From an uncultured bacterium (GTDB taxonomy: Bacteria > Actinomycetota > Coriobacteriia > Coriobacteriales > Coriobacteriaceae), in contig CAJMOP010000071.1 of NCBI GenBank assembly GCA_905215115.1, forward strand, positions 1 through 10,403: 10,403 bases of DNA, in the 5' to 3' direction. The notes beneath the pieces are model-generated. The model worked only from the letters and a program-made list of their open reading frames with translations. It was not told the DNA's origin and searched no databases. The translations under genes were made by a program, and so were the position numbers. Positions 1 through 5,408 of this stretch are shown piece after piece; within the stretch, counting starts at the first letter, position 1, and each line of letters begins with the position of its first letter.

Positions 1-172
1 GGGTCTGGCACTCGTCACCTGGCTGCCGGCAAGCCCCATCGCCGATGCGCTGGGCCTCATGCCGCTGCCGCCGAGCTTTTTCGCGCTGCTCATCGGCATC
101 GTCGCCGCCTACATCGCGCTCACCCAGCTGGCAAAGCGCCGCTACATTGCCCGCCACGGCGAGCTACTGTAG
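1..172 (+). CDS. mgtA: C-terminal end of MgtA-type magnesium P-type ATPase (partial)
   Basis: The reading frame is open from base 2 to the TAG at 170-172 and gives the last 56 residues of a protein whose start lies outside the window. The visible tail has the pattern LPxSPxAxxLxLxxLPxSFF, then a hydrophobic helix (ALLIGIVAAYIALTQLAK), then a basic end (RRYIARHGELL). From memory, this closely follows the end of enterobacterial MgtA, which has LPFSPLAHYL, then a final membrane helix ending LTQLVK and an aromatic/arginine tail. Proteins of this class use ATP to import Mg2+ across the cytoplasmic membrane and are usually about 900 residues long, with the catalytic DKTGT loop far upstream. Only the last transmembrane segment is visible, so another P-type cation ATPase of the same subfamily is possible. 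Two palindromic repeats follow the stop codon. Confidence 0.75.
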   Translation, partial: GLALVTWLPASPIADALGLMPLPPSFFALLIGIVAAYIALTQLAKRRYIARHGELL

Positions 173-232
173 CGCCCGAATTGTGGCGCGCGACCCATCA
201 GGCGGTCAAAAAGTCCCGTCTCAAGTTAAACC

Positions 233-259
233 ACTCATTTAAGCACGTCCCCAATGAGT
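233..259. repeat. Single copy of a 27-bp palindromic repeat unit
   Basis: This unit begins ACTCATTTAAG and ends CCCCAATGAGT, with 7-bp terminal inverted repeats ACTCATT/AATGAGT. It matches 26 of 27 bases of the unit at 7121-7147; the only difference is C instead of T at the 12th base. At 7088-7147 the unit occurs as a perfect inverted pair, but here no clear partner arm is seen. It is probably a dispersed intergenic repeat of the host genome. Confidence 0.8.
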
Positions 260-263
260 GCGG

Positions 264-313
264 CGGAATGGCTCCCCTTGACAGCTTAAAGCCGTCATGC
301 AGGAACCATTCCG
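264..313. repeat. Nested 50-bp palindrome (REP-like)
   Basis: The outer arms 264-275 and 302-313 (CGGAATGGCTCC against GGAACCATTCCG) pair at 11 of 12 positions. The inner arms 280-287 and 289-296 (GACAGCTT / AAGCCGTC) pair at 7 of 8. It lies between the converging ends of the ATPase and the glycosidase, where a bidirectional transcription stop would be expected, but no T-run follows on either strand. A REP-type repeat fits better than a standard terminator. Confidence 0.5.
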
Positions 314-361
314 TCGCAGCCTTATGAAAGGGACTGGGTTGTAAATGTTGGAGAAGAGCCG

Positions 362-1675
362 TTAGCGCCCAGGGGTCAGGATCACCAGGGCGTCGTGCTC
401 AAAGGGATGCTGAGCCACGCGCACGGTGCCGTCACCGTTGTCGCGAACGGGCAGCTTGGCGACGCGCTTGTCTTCCATGTCGAGAACCGTCGCCGTCCAG
501 CCACGCGCGCCGTCGAGCTTAAACTTGAGCGCCGTGGTGCGCGGCAGGTACGTGACGACGCGATCGCCAACGCGCGCCACACGAATGGCCTCGCGCGCGT
601 CATCGAGGAGCTCCTGCGCCGGAACCACGGCAAGTGCGTCGTCGCCAGCCGTAGCACCCAGGCCGGCAAGCACATGCTCGATCGCGCCAAAGTCCCAAAC
701 GCCCGCAAACTGCAGACACTCCTGCCAGCGGAACGGCATATCGAAGCCCTCGCCCAGCACCGAGCCCTGGCTCTTGCTAGTCTGCCAGTTCCAAACACCG
801 TGCGCGCCATAGGTCACACCCGCGCTGGCGCCGGCAAGGATCGACGACCACACACTCGCGCGGCAGTCCTGCGCGGTGAAGCGCCAGTACACATTGCGCG
901 ACGCACCCATCTGCTCGTAACAAGGCTCAGAGTTGACCATCGGCTTTTTGGGATAGTTGGCGATAAAGTCCTGCGGCAAGTGCCAAGCCTCGGGCTGGCC
1001 CTCGTAGTTGTGGCCGGGCTGGAACATGTAGAAGTCCAAGCGGTCCAGGTACCGTGCCGGGATGGTGCGGTTGCCGCGGTTGATATGCATGGTGCGCAAC
1101 GCCTCGGGCGCGCGATTGACGACTTCGTCGAGGGCATCCTCGTAATAGGCGATCGCCTCGTCGCTGGTAAAGTCGGTATCGCCCGTCACCACGTAAACGG
1201 GGTCGAACTCACCCAGGTTCTCGACGACGCGGGCAACGTGGGCACGGACCTCCTCGCGCGGCATAACCTCGGCACCGCAATGCTCGGCAATCTTGGCGCC
1301 CCAGGTACCGGGCACGTAGTTGCACCACATAAGCACGAGTGCCGGACGAATGCCGTGCTCGACGGCAGCGCGACACATGGCGGCGGCACGATCCCAGTAC
1401 GCTTGGTTGGGTCGGGACCAATCAAAATGCACGCCATCCTCGCTGGCATAGGGCCAAATGCCCAGATCGGGGCAGCAGCGATCCCACTGCGGCAGCGTGT
1501 TGATCTGCAGCACGTTCATGCCCTGCTCGGCGCGACGGGTCAGATAGTAGTCCCAATCGGCCTCGGCAATGCTCGTAAACGCGCTCCAGCACGTATCGGC
1601 AAACCAAAAGAACGGTTTGCCCTCGCACAAAAAGCCATCCTGGCGACCGTTGACGGCCAGCGTTCCCAAACTCAT
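362..1675 (-). CDS. Apiosidase-like (DUF4038, GH140-related) glycoside hydrolase
   Basis: A predicted 437-residue cytoplasmic glycosidase with no signal peptide. The N-terminus (LAVNGRQDGFLCEGKPFFWFADTCW) has the NG...GKPFFWxxDTxW opening of DUF4038/apiosidase-like TIM barrels, followed by a strand with GMNVLQIN. Candidate catalytic acids are Asp166/Asp168 in VTGDTDF and Glu250 in VNSEPCYE, placed near the ends of barrel strands as in this clan. ILAGASAGVTYGAHGVWNW is the usual late-barrel motif, and the last ~90 residues look like a beta-rich C-terminal domain. The ATG at 1675 is chosen because AAAGGA (1688-1683) lies 7 nt upstream; an ATG at 1681 is only 1 nt from it. The gene lies downstream of the PTS permease but beyond a hairpin terminator, so it may have its own promoter. 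Fold family confidence is good; the sugar specificity is unknown, and apiose should not be assumed. Confidence 0.8.
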   Translation of the reverse strand: MSLGTLAVNGRQDGFLCEGKPFFWFADTCWSAFTSIAEADWDYYLTRRAEQGMNVLQINTLPQWDRCCPDLGIWPYASEDGVHFDWSRPNQAYWDRAAAMCRAAVEHGIRPALVLMWCNYVPGTWGAKIAEHCGAEVMPREEVRAHVARVVENLGEFDPVYVVTGDTDFTSDEAIAYYEDALDEVVNRAPEALRTMHINRGNRTIPARYLDRLDFYMFQPGHNYEGQPEAWHLPQDFIANYPKKPMVNSEPCYEQMGASRNVYWRFTAQDCRASVWSSILAGASAGVTYGAHGVWNWQTSKSQGSVLGEGFDMPFRWQECLQFAGVWDFGAIEHVLAGLGATAGDDALAVVPAQELLDDAREAIRVARVGDRVVTYLPRTTALKFKLDGARGWTATVLDMEDKRVAKLPVRDNGDGTVRVAQHPFEHDALVILTPGR

Positions 1676-1682
1676 CTGCATG

Positions 1683-1688
1683 TCCTTT
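1683..1688 (-). promoter_or_regulatory. Ribosome binding site deciding the glycosidase start
   Basis: AAAGGA on the minus strand, 7 nt before the ATG at 1675 and 1 nt before the ATG at 1681. The spacing favours 1675. It also argues against the in-frame GTG far upstream at 1783, which would add about 36 residues of low-complexity Arg/Gly/Pro sequence. Confidence 0.7.
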
Positions 1689-1720
1689 CGTTCGATAAAG
1701 GATTTGCGAACCGCCGGAAA

Positions 1721-1795
1721 CTTTCGCGGTAACCCCGCGCGAAAGCCCCCGCCGCTTGGCAAACCCTCGCGGGCGAATCTCACCCGCCCCCCCCC
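1721..1795 (-). promoter_or_regulatory. Leader of the glycosidase gene: hairpins and a nine-G tract
   Basis: On the minus strand this untranslated stretch has a run of nine G (1795-1787). Next comes a 7-bp hairpin with one G-U pair (CGGGTGA / TCGCCCG, 1786-1770). A perfect 8-bp hairpin follows (CTTTCGCG at 1745-1738 with CGCGAAAG at 1728-1721, 9-nt loop). No convincing -35/-10 pair was found. The stretch may be a structured 5' leader; a regulatory role is inference only. Confidence 0.4.
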
Positions 1796-1814
1796 ATCAG
1801 TCTACCTTGCAAGA

Positions 1815-1848
1815 AGGGCCCCGCCGGGCTTGCGCCTGACGGGGCCCT
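1815..1848 (-). terminator. Hairpin terminator after the PTS permease gene
   Basis: AGGGCCCCG (1815-1823) pairs perfectly with CGGGGCCCT (1840-1848), with some further pairing possible inside the 16-nt loop. On the minus strand the hairpin starts 40 nt after the permease stop and is followed by TCTTG, a weak U-tract. The strong GC stem suggests at least partial termination between the permease and the downstream glycosidase. Confidence 0.6.
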
Positions 1849-1888
1849 GTCGTGTAGGTGAGGTCATATGCAACCGAATGGTTTGGCC

Positions 1889-3316
1889 TTAGGCCTCCAT
1901 CTCGGCGAGCTCCTCCTTGGAGAAGCCCGTGGCAAAGACGACGGCAGCGGCGATGACAAAGGAGATTGCCATACCGACGACAGCCCAGACGGTGTTCATC
2001 TGGCCACCCTGCAGGTAGTTGGTGAAGACCAGGAAGTTGGAGGCACCGCCTGCGAGGTAATAGGTAACACCCATGAGGCCGGAGAACACAGCGCCGATGG
2101 CACCGCCGATGAACATGCCGAGCATGGTGCGGCGGAAGCGCATGAGGATACCGAAGAGTGCGGGCTCGGTGACGCCGCCGGCGATGGCGGAGATGACGTA
2201 ACCGATGGCGAGAGACTTCTCGTCGGGGTTCTTCATCTTGAGGAAGGCACCGAAGGCGCAGCCCCAGACAGCGGCCATAGCGCAGTTGGTGGAAACGAAG
2301 ACGAAGGGATCGTAGCCGGCAGCGATGATCTGAACCTGAGCGAGCAGGATGACGGGCATGTGCATGCCGCAGACCACGAAGAGCTGCCAGAAGGCGCCGA
2401 GGATGGCCATGACGATCAGGATGCCGATGCCGCCAAGGTCAGCAAGGCCGAAGAGGGCGTTGGCGATCAGCGTACCGATCTCGTTGCCGATCGGAGCGAG
2501 GACGATGAAGGCAATGGGAATCGTGACAATCATGGTGCAGAACGGCGTGAAGACCGTGGACAGCACGTCGGGCATGACCTTCTTAAAGAACTTCTCAACA
2601 AAGTACAGGACGGGCACCGAGAGAATGATCGGCAGGACGGACTGCTGGTAGTTGGCAGCGGCGATCTGGATGCCGTAGACGGAAATGATTCCGCCACCCT
2701 CCTGAGTCGCGACACTCACGACGGACGGGGCCATGAGAGCGCCGCCGAGGAGCATGCCCAGAACCGGAGAGGCGCCGAGCTTCTTAGCCGCGGCATAACC
2801 CAGGTAGATGGGGATAAAGGTGAACGTGGCCTCGTACAGCGTGGTGTAGAGGAACGTATAGGTCGGGTCGTCGGCCGAGAGCACACCGAGCATGGTGGGG
2901 CCGAGGACGGCCGCGATGGTACGGAACAGACCGCCGGCCATGAGCAGCGGGATGAGCTGGGTCATGGAGCCCGACAGATAGTCAAGGATGATGTTCGGCA
3001 GGTTCTTGAGCTCGAACTTCTGCTTGGAAGCGTCGAGGTTCTCGTTGACGGCCTCACCCTGCTTGACGCCGGAGATGGCGACGAACTCGGCGAGCACCTT
3101 GGGCACGTTCTGGCCAATGATGACCTGGAGCTGGCTGCCGGCAAACTGGCAACCCAGAACACCCTTGACCTTCTTGATCTTCTCCACGTCGGCCTTGTTG
3201 TTGTCCTTGAGCGTCAGGCGCAGGCGCGTCATGCAGTTGGTGGCGACGGAAACATTCTCCGCACCGCCCACGAGCTCGAGGACATCGGTGGCAATCTGCT
3301 TGTTATCTACTGCCAT
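1889..3316 (-). CDS. PTS sugar transporter EIIBC, glucose/beta-glucoside superfamily
   Basis: A 475-residue membrane permease that would import a sugar while phosphorylating it. Residues 1-85 form an EIIB domain: the phosphorylated cysteine is Cys28 in ATNCMTRLRLTLKD, and GVLGCQFAGSQLQVIIG is the usual later EIIB motif. From about residue 110 an EIIC domain follows with around ten hydrophobic segments, including PLLMAGGLFRTIAAVLG and the substrate-site motif GVTEPALFG (Glu384). The protein ends after EIIC with KEELAEMEA, so there is no fused EIIA; a separate EIIA elsewhere in the genome must donate phosphate. The ATG at 3316 is chosen because GGAGG lies 6 nt upstream; five extra upstream residues in frame overlap that site. 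No BglG/LicT-type antiterminator target was recognised in the leader. The subfamily includes beta-glucoside, sucrose, trehalose and MurNAc porters, and substrate cannot be chosen from sequence alone. Confidence 0.92.
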   Translation of the reverse strand: MAVDNKQIATDVLELVGGAENVSVATNCMTRLRLTLKDNNKADVEKIKKVKGVLGCQFAGSQLQVIIGQNVPKVLAEFVAISGVKQGEAVNENLDASKQKFELKNLPNIILDYLSGSMTQLIPLLMAGGLFRTIAAVLGPTMLGVLSADDPTYTFLYTTLYEATFTFIPIYLGYAAAKKLGASPVLGMLLGGALMAPSVVSVATQEGGGIISVYGIQIAAANYQQSVLPIILSVPVLYFVEKFFKKVMPDVLSTVFTPFCTMIVTIPIAFIVLAPIGNEIGTLIANALFGLADLGGIGILIVMAILGAFWQLFVVCGMHMPVILLAQVQIIAAGYDPFVFVSTNCAMAAVWGCAFGAFLKMKNPDEKSLAIGYVISAIAGGVTEPALFGILMRFRRTMLGMFIGGAIGAVFSGLMGVTYYLAGGASNFLVFTNYLQGGQMNTVWAVVGMAISFVIAAAVVFATGFSKEELAEMEA

Positions 3317-3422
3317 GGGACCCCTCCCCATATCTTCGTGTGCCAGCCCCCTTGGGCTTAGGCACGCCTTTGGCCCGGCGACTATAACCCCTTACGGTTG
3401 CCGGACCCTTGGATACGCTTTT

Positions 3423-3464
3423 GTAAACAAGGTGTTTACTGAACGTTTACGGGCTTTAGTTTAC
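3423..3464. promoter_or_regulatory. Cluster of GTAAAC/GTTTAC half-sites upstream of the permease
   Basis: GTAAAC occurs at 3423-3428 and its reverse complement GTTTAC at 3434-3439, 3445-3450 and 3459-3464. The first three sites start 11 bp apart, about one helical turn, so they would face the same side of the DNA. The first two form an inverted pair with a 5-bp gap. The cluster is about 110-140 bp upstream of the permease start, a plausible operator position. Confidence 0.5.
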
Positions 3465-3652
3465 ACGGAGCGCCGAATTTATGGCAATTTTGCCGTCTAC
3501 AGTCCGGTGAACGGTAGGAAATCGGGGGTGAACGTATTTGAATGGCGGGAATGGTCTCTTTGACCCTCTATTGATATATAGCCATTTACGTGGGATTTTA
3601 TTTTGATGAACACCTCACTGATCTGTTAACTCATCAACAGAATCCCTGCAGA

Positions 3653-3678
3653 AGCTAGTAAACATATGTTTAGTAGCT
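3653..3678. promoter_or_regulatory. 26-bp near-perfect palindrome, candidate operator
   Basis: AGCTAGTAAACATATGTTTA followed by GTAGCT is palindromic at 24 of 26 positions, with the perfect 14-bp core TAAACATATGTTTA at 3659-3672. It lies about 127 bp upstream of the esterase start. A dyad of this size and AT content is typical of a dimeric repressor site; the protein is unknown. Confidence 0.6.
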
Positions 3679-3740
3679 CACGACGTGTTCAATTTTGCCG
3701 TTTACCGAGTTCATCTGGTTATTCTTCAATTCTAGATTAC

Positions 3741-3756
3741 ACTAAACATGTTTAGT
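3741..3756. promoter_or_regulatory. 16-bp perfect palindrome, candidate operator
   Basis: ACTAAACATGTTTAGT is a perfect dyad 48 bp before the esterase ATG, where it would overlap or flank the promoter. It shares the TAAACAT/ATGTTTA half-sites with the palindrome at 3653-3678 but lacks its central AT, so the half-site spacing differs by 2 bp. Confidence 0.6.
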
Positions 3757-3763
3757 TTGTATT

Positions 3764-3788
3764 GCCGCAGATGCCAGGCATTCGCGGC
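3764..3788 (+). promoter_or_regulatory. Small leader hairpin before the esterase ribosome binding site
   Basis: GCCGC (3764-3768) pairs with GCGGC (3784-3788), and inside it ATGC pairs with GCAT around the loop CAG. It ends 2 nt before the AAGGGAGG Shine-Dalgarno sequence at 3791-3798. It could stabilise the mRNA or influence initiation, but it may be chance. Confidence 0.3.
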
Positions 3789-3804
3789 GCAAGGGAGGCA
3801 GCTC

Positions 3805-5142
3805 ATGGAGCTCAAATTGTGTACCTACGCAACCGTCACCACCTTGGGCGACTTTGGCCCCTGGATCAGCAAGGTCGTACTCGACCTGCCCTGCACCGTG
3901 CGCGCCAACGACATCGACGCGAACACCTTCCATATATATGTAGAGCGTCACGAGCGCTCGGGCGAGGTTCTGATGCGCAAGGAGCGCGGCGCCGACCATG
4001 CCGCGCCCTCCGTGGGTTACATCGACATTCTCGCCGCATATCCGTGCGACGAGAACGGACGTAAGCTCGCCGTGGGCACCCATGTGGCGCTCGAGGTCGC
4101 CGAGCAGCGCCTGACCAAGACCATCGAAGGCGGCGTCATGGGCTCGCGCATGCTCGATGACCAGCTGCGCATCACGCAGCTCACAGCTCTTCCCGGCAAC
4201 GACGGCGACGATCCCACCTGCGGCCTGGTCTTCGACACCTGCCGTGGCGATATCTGCCCCGCGCTCAAAGGCTGGAGCAACGCCACGCAAAAGACCGCCG
4301 TCGACGGCATCGCGCTCGAATACGGCTTCTTTGAGCCCAGCTTTAAGGCAGAGGACTCGGCCTGCTTCAATCCCTTCGCGCCCGAGGCGACGGTCGTACC
4401 CCAAAAGGCACCGCTCGTGGTGTATCTGCACGGCGCCGGCGAGGGCAAGGGCGCCACGCAAGGCGAAGGCGCTACGCGCGCCTATATCGGCAACCGCGTG
4501 ACGGCCATTAGTCAGGCGCAGATCCAGCGCTACTTTGGCGGCTTTGCCTGGGTGCTCGTGCCGCAGTCGCCCACGTTTTGGATGGACAACGGCGTCGAGC
4601 AACTCGGTCGCTCCAACCAGAGCATCTACTCCTCCGTGCTCAAGGCGCTTATCGACGAGTTTGTCGCCGAGCATGTCGACCGCATCGACACCGACCGCAT
4701 CGTGGTCGCCGGTCTTTCCAACGGCGGCTTTATGACCCTGCGCCTGTGCGCCGACTACCCCGATTTCTTCGCCGCGGGCCTTCCCTGCTGCGCCCCGTGG
4801 TACAACGCCACGGACAAGGACGTGGCCGCGCTCGCCAAGACGCCGCTGTGGTTTACGCACTCCAAGGGCGACGAGCTCGTGCACCCGCAACAGACCGTGC
4901 TGCCGCTGTTCGCGCGCCTGCGCGGTGCCGGCGCCAACGTGCATCTCACCTACTTTAGCCATGTCGAGGACCTGACCGGCGTGTATCGCGAGGCCGACGG
5001 CTCGGCCAAAAAGACGTTCAACCACGGCGTGTGGATCCACCAATTCAACGACCTGTGTTATCAAGACTTCGACGGGGGCAACGTACTCATCGACGGCGAG
5101 CCGGTGGGCTGCTGGGAGTGGTCGGCCAGGGTTTCGAGGTAA
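3805..5142 (+). CDS. Alpha/beta-hydrolase esterase/peptidase with N-terminal Ig-like domain
   Basis: A predicted 445-residue cytoplasmic serine hydrolase; no signal peptide is seen. The first ~170 residues are beta-rich without catalytic motifs and resemble the N-terminal Ig-like domain of EstA-type and prolyl-oligopeptidase-like esterases. The catalytic half has VVYLHGAGEG (oxyanion His209-Gly210), the nucleophile elbow GLSNGG (Ser305), the acid in SKGDELVHP (Asp356), and the base His407 in NHGVW, an HxxW arrangement common in poly-hydroxybutyrate/feruloyl esterase-like proteins. The ATG at 3805 is preferred over one at 3748 because AAGGGAGG lies 6 nt upstream, and because the earlier ATG sits inside the operator palindrome. 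The gene is divergent from the PTS permease and shares its regulatory region, which suggests removal of acyl groups from the imported sugar. Peptidase activity is the main alternative. Confidence 0.82.
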   Translation: MELKLCTYATVTTLGDFGPWISKVVLDLPCTVRANDIDANTFHIYVERHERSGEVLMRKERGADHAAPSVGYIDILAAYPCDENGRKLAVGTHVALEVAEQRLTKTIEGGVMGSRMLDDQLRITQLTALPGNDGDDPTCGLVFDTCRGDICPALKGWSNATQKTAVDGIALEYGFFEPSFKAEDSACFNPFAPEATVVPQKAPLVVYLHGAGEGKGATQGEGATRAYIGNRVTAISQAQIQRYFGGFAWVLVPQSPTFWMDNGVEQLGRSNQSIYSSVLKALIDEFVAEHVDRIDTDRIVVAGLSNGGFMTLRLCADYPDFFAAGLPCCAPWYNATDKDVAALAKTPLWFTHSKGDELVHPQQTVLPLFARLRGAGANVHLTYFSHVEDLTGVYREADGSAKKTFNHGVWIHQFNDLCYQDFDGGNVLIDGEPVGCWEWSARVSR

Positions 5143-5152
5143 CCATCCCATC

Positions 5153-5279
5153 GGGGGCTCTGACCTTTAGTTTTGTAAACGTCCTCGCGCATGAGCCCCG
5201 CTTATCCTGCTCCTTCGGAGCATCGGATAAGCGGGGCTCGCGCTGCGGAATGTTTACAAAACTAAAGGTCAGAGCCCCC
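5153..5279. repeat. 127-bp nested palindrome with perfect 28-bp outer arms
   Basis: The outer arms 5153-5180 and 5252-5279 are perfect reverse complements over 28 bp, beginning GGGGGCTCTGACC. Inside, GAGCCCCGCTTATCC (5193-5207) pairs perfectly with 5225-5239, and TGCTCC (5208-5213) with GGAGCA (5217-5222) around the loop TTC. It begins 11 nt after the esterase stop. No U-tract follows on either strand, so although it may stop transcription or protect the mRNA 3' end, it looks more like a mobile REP or small MITE-type element. Confidence 0.85.
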
Positions 5280-5408
5280 TAAGTTAACGTTGTTCGAAAC
5301 GCTGGTCGGCCGCTTCCGGCGGGCCGCCGGGTCGCGGGCGATGGGGGCGTGGGTCCCGTCTTGCCTTGCGCGTAACTGGCTGAATTGATTTTGATTGGAG
5401 CTGTTCCT

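Larger units (their letters stand above)
3317..3804. promoter_or_regulatory. Divergent AT-rich regulatory region between permease and esterase
   Basis: No coding sequence is seen in these 488 bp, which are clearly AT-richer than the flanking genes. They contain four GTAAAC/GTTTAC hexamers within 42 bp (3423-3464), two TAAACA-type palindromes (3653-3678 and 3741-3756), a 16-bp motif present twice (3485-3500 and 3690-3705), and a 7-bp inverted pair TTGATGA/TCATCAA (3603-3609 and 3631-3637). Together they suggest shared control of both flanking genes by one or more repressors or activators. No -35/-10 pair could be assigned with confidence. No regulator gene is present in the window. Confidence 0.6.

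Noticed and set aside
278..283. TTGACA as a -35 promoter box
   Set aside because: No TATAAT-like hexamer at 16-18 bp, it lies inside a palindrome, and no plus-strand gene follows.
395..1732. Long plus-strand frame opposite the glycosidase
   Set aside because: It is the complement of a recognised enzyme with family motifs; its own translation has no recognisable domain, as expected for high-GC shadow frames.
1676..1783. N-terminal extension of the glycosidase to a GTG at 1783
   Set aside because: The extra 36 residues are Arg/Gly/Pro-rich, contain two leader hairpins, and a good ribosome site points to 1675.
1868..3361. Long plus-strand frame opposite the PTS permease
   Set aside because: Its Asp/Glu/Gly/His-rich translation is the typical antisense shadow of a membrane protein; the minus strand encodes clear EIIB and EIIC motifs.
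3748..3804. ATG at 3748 as esterase start
   Set aside because: The ATG lies within a perfect palindrome and has no ribosome site; AAGGGAGG precedes the ATG at 3805.
3742..5151. Long minus-strand frame opposite the esterase
   Set aside because: No family motif, and it would run through the operator palindrome; the plus strand carries a complete catalytic triad.
5385..5408. TTG start for the DUF1593 protein
   Set aside because: No ribosome site upstream; the GGAG at 5397-5400 lies inside the extension and serves the ATG at 5409.
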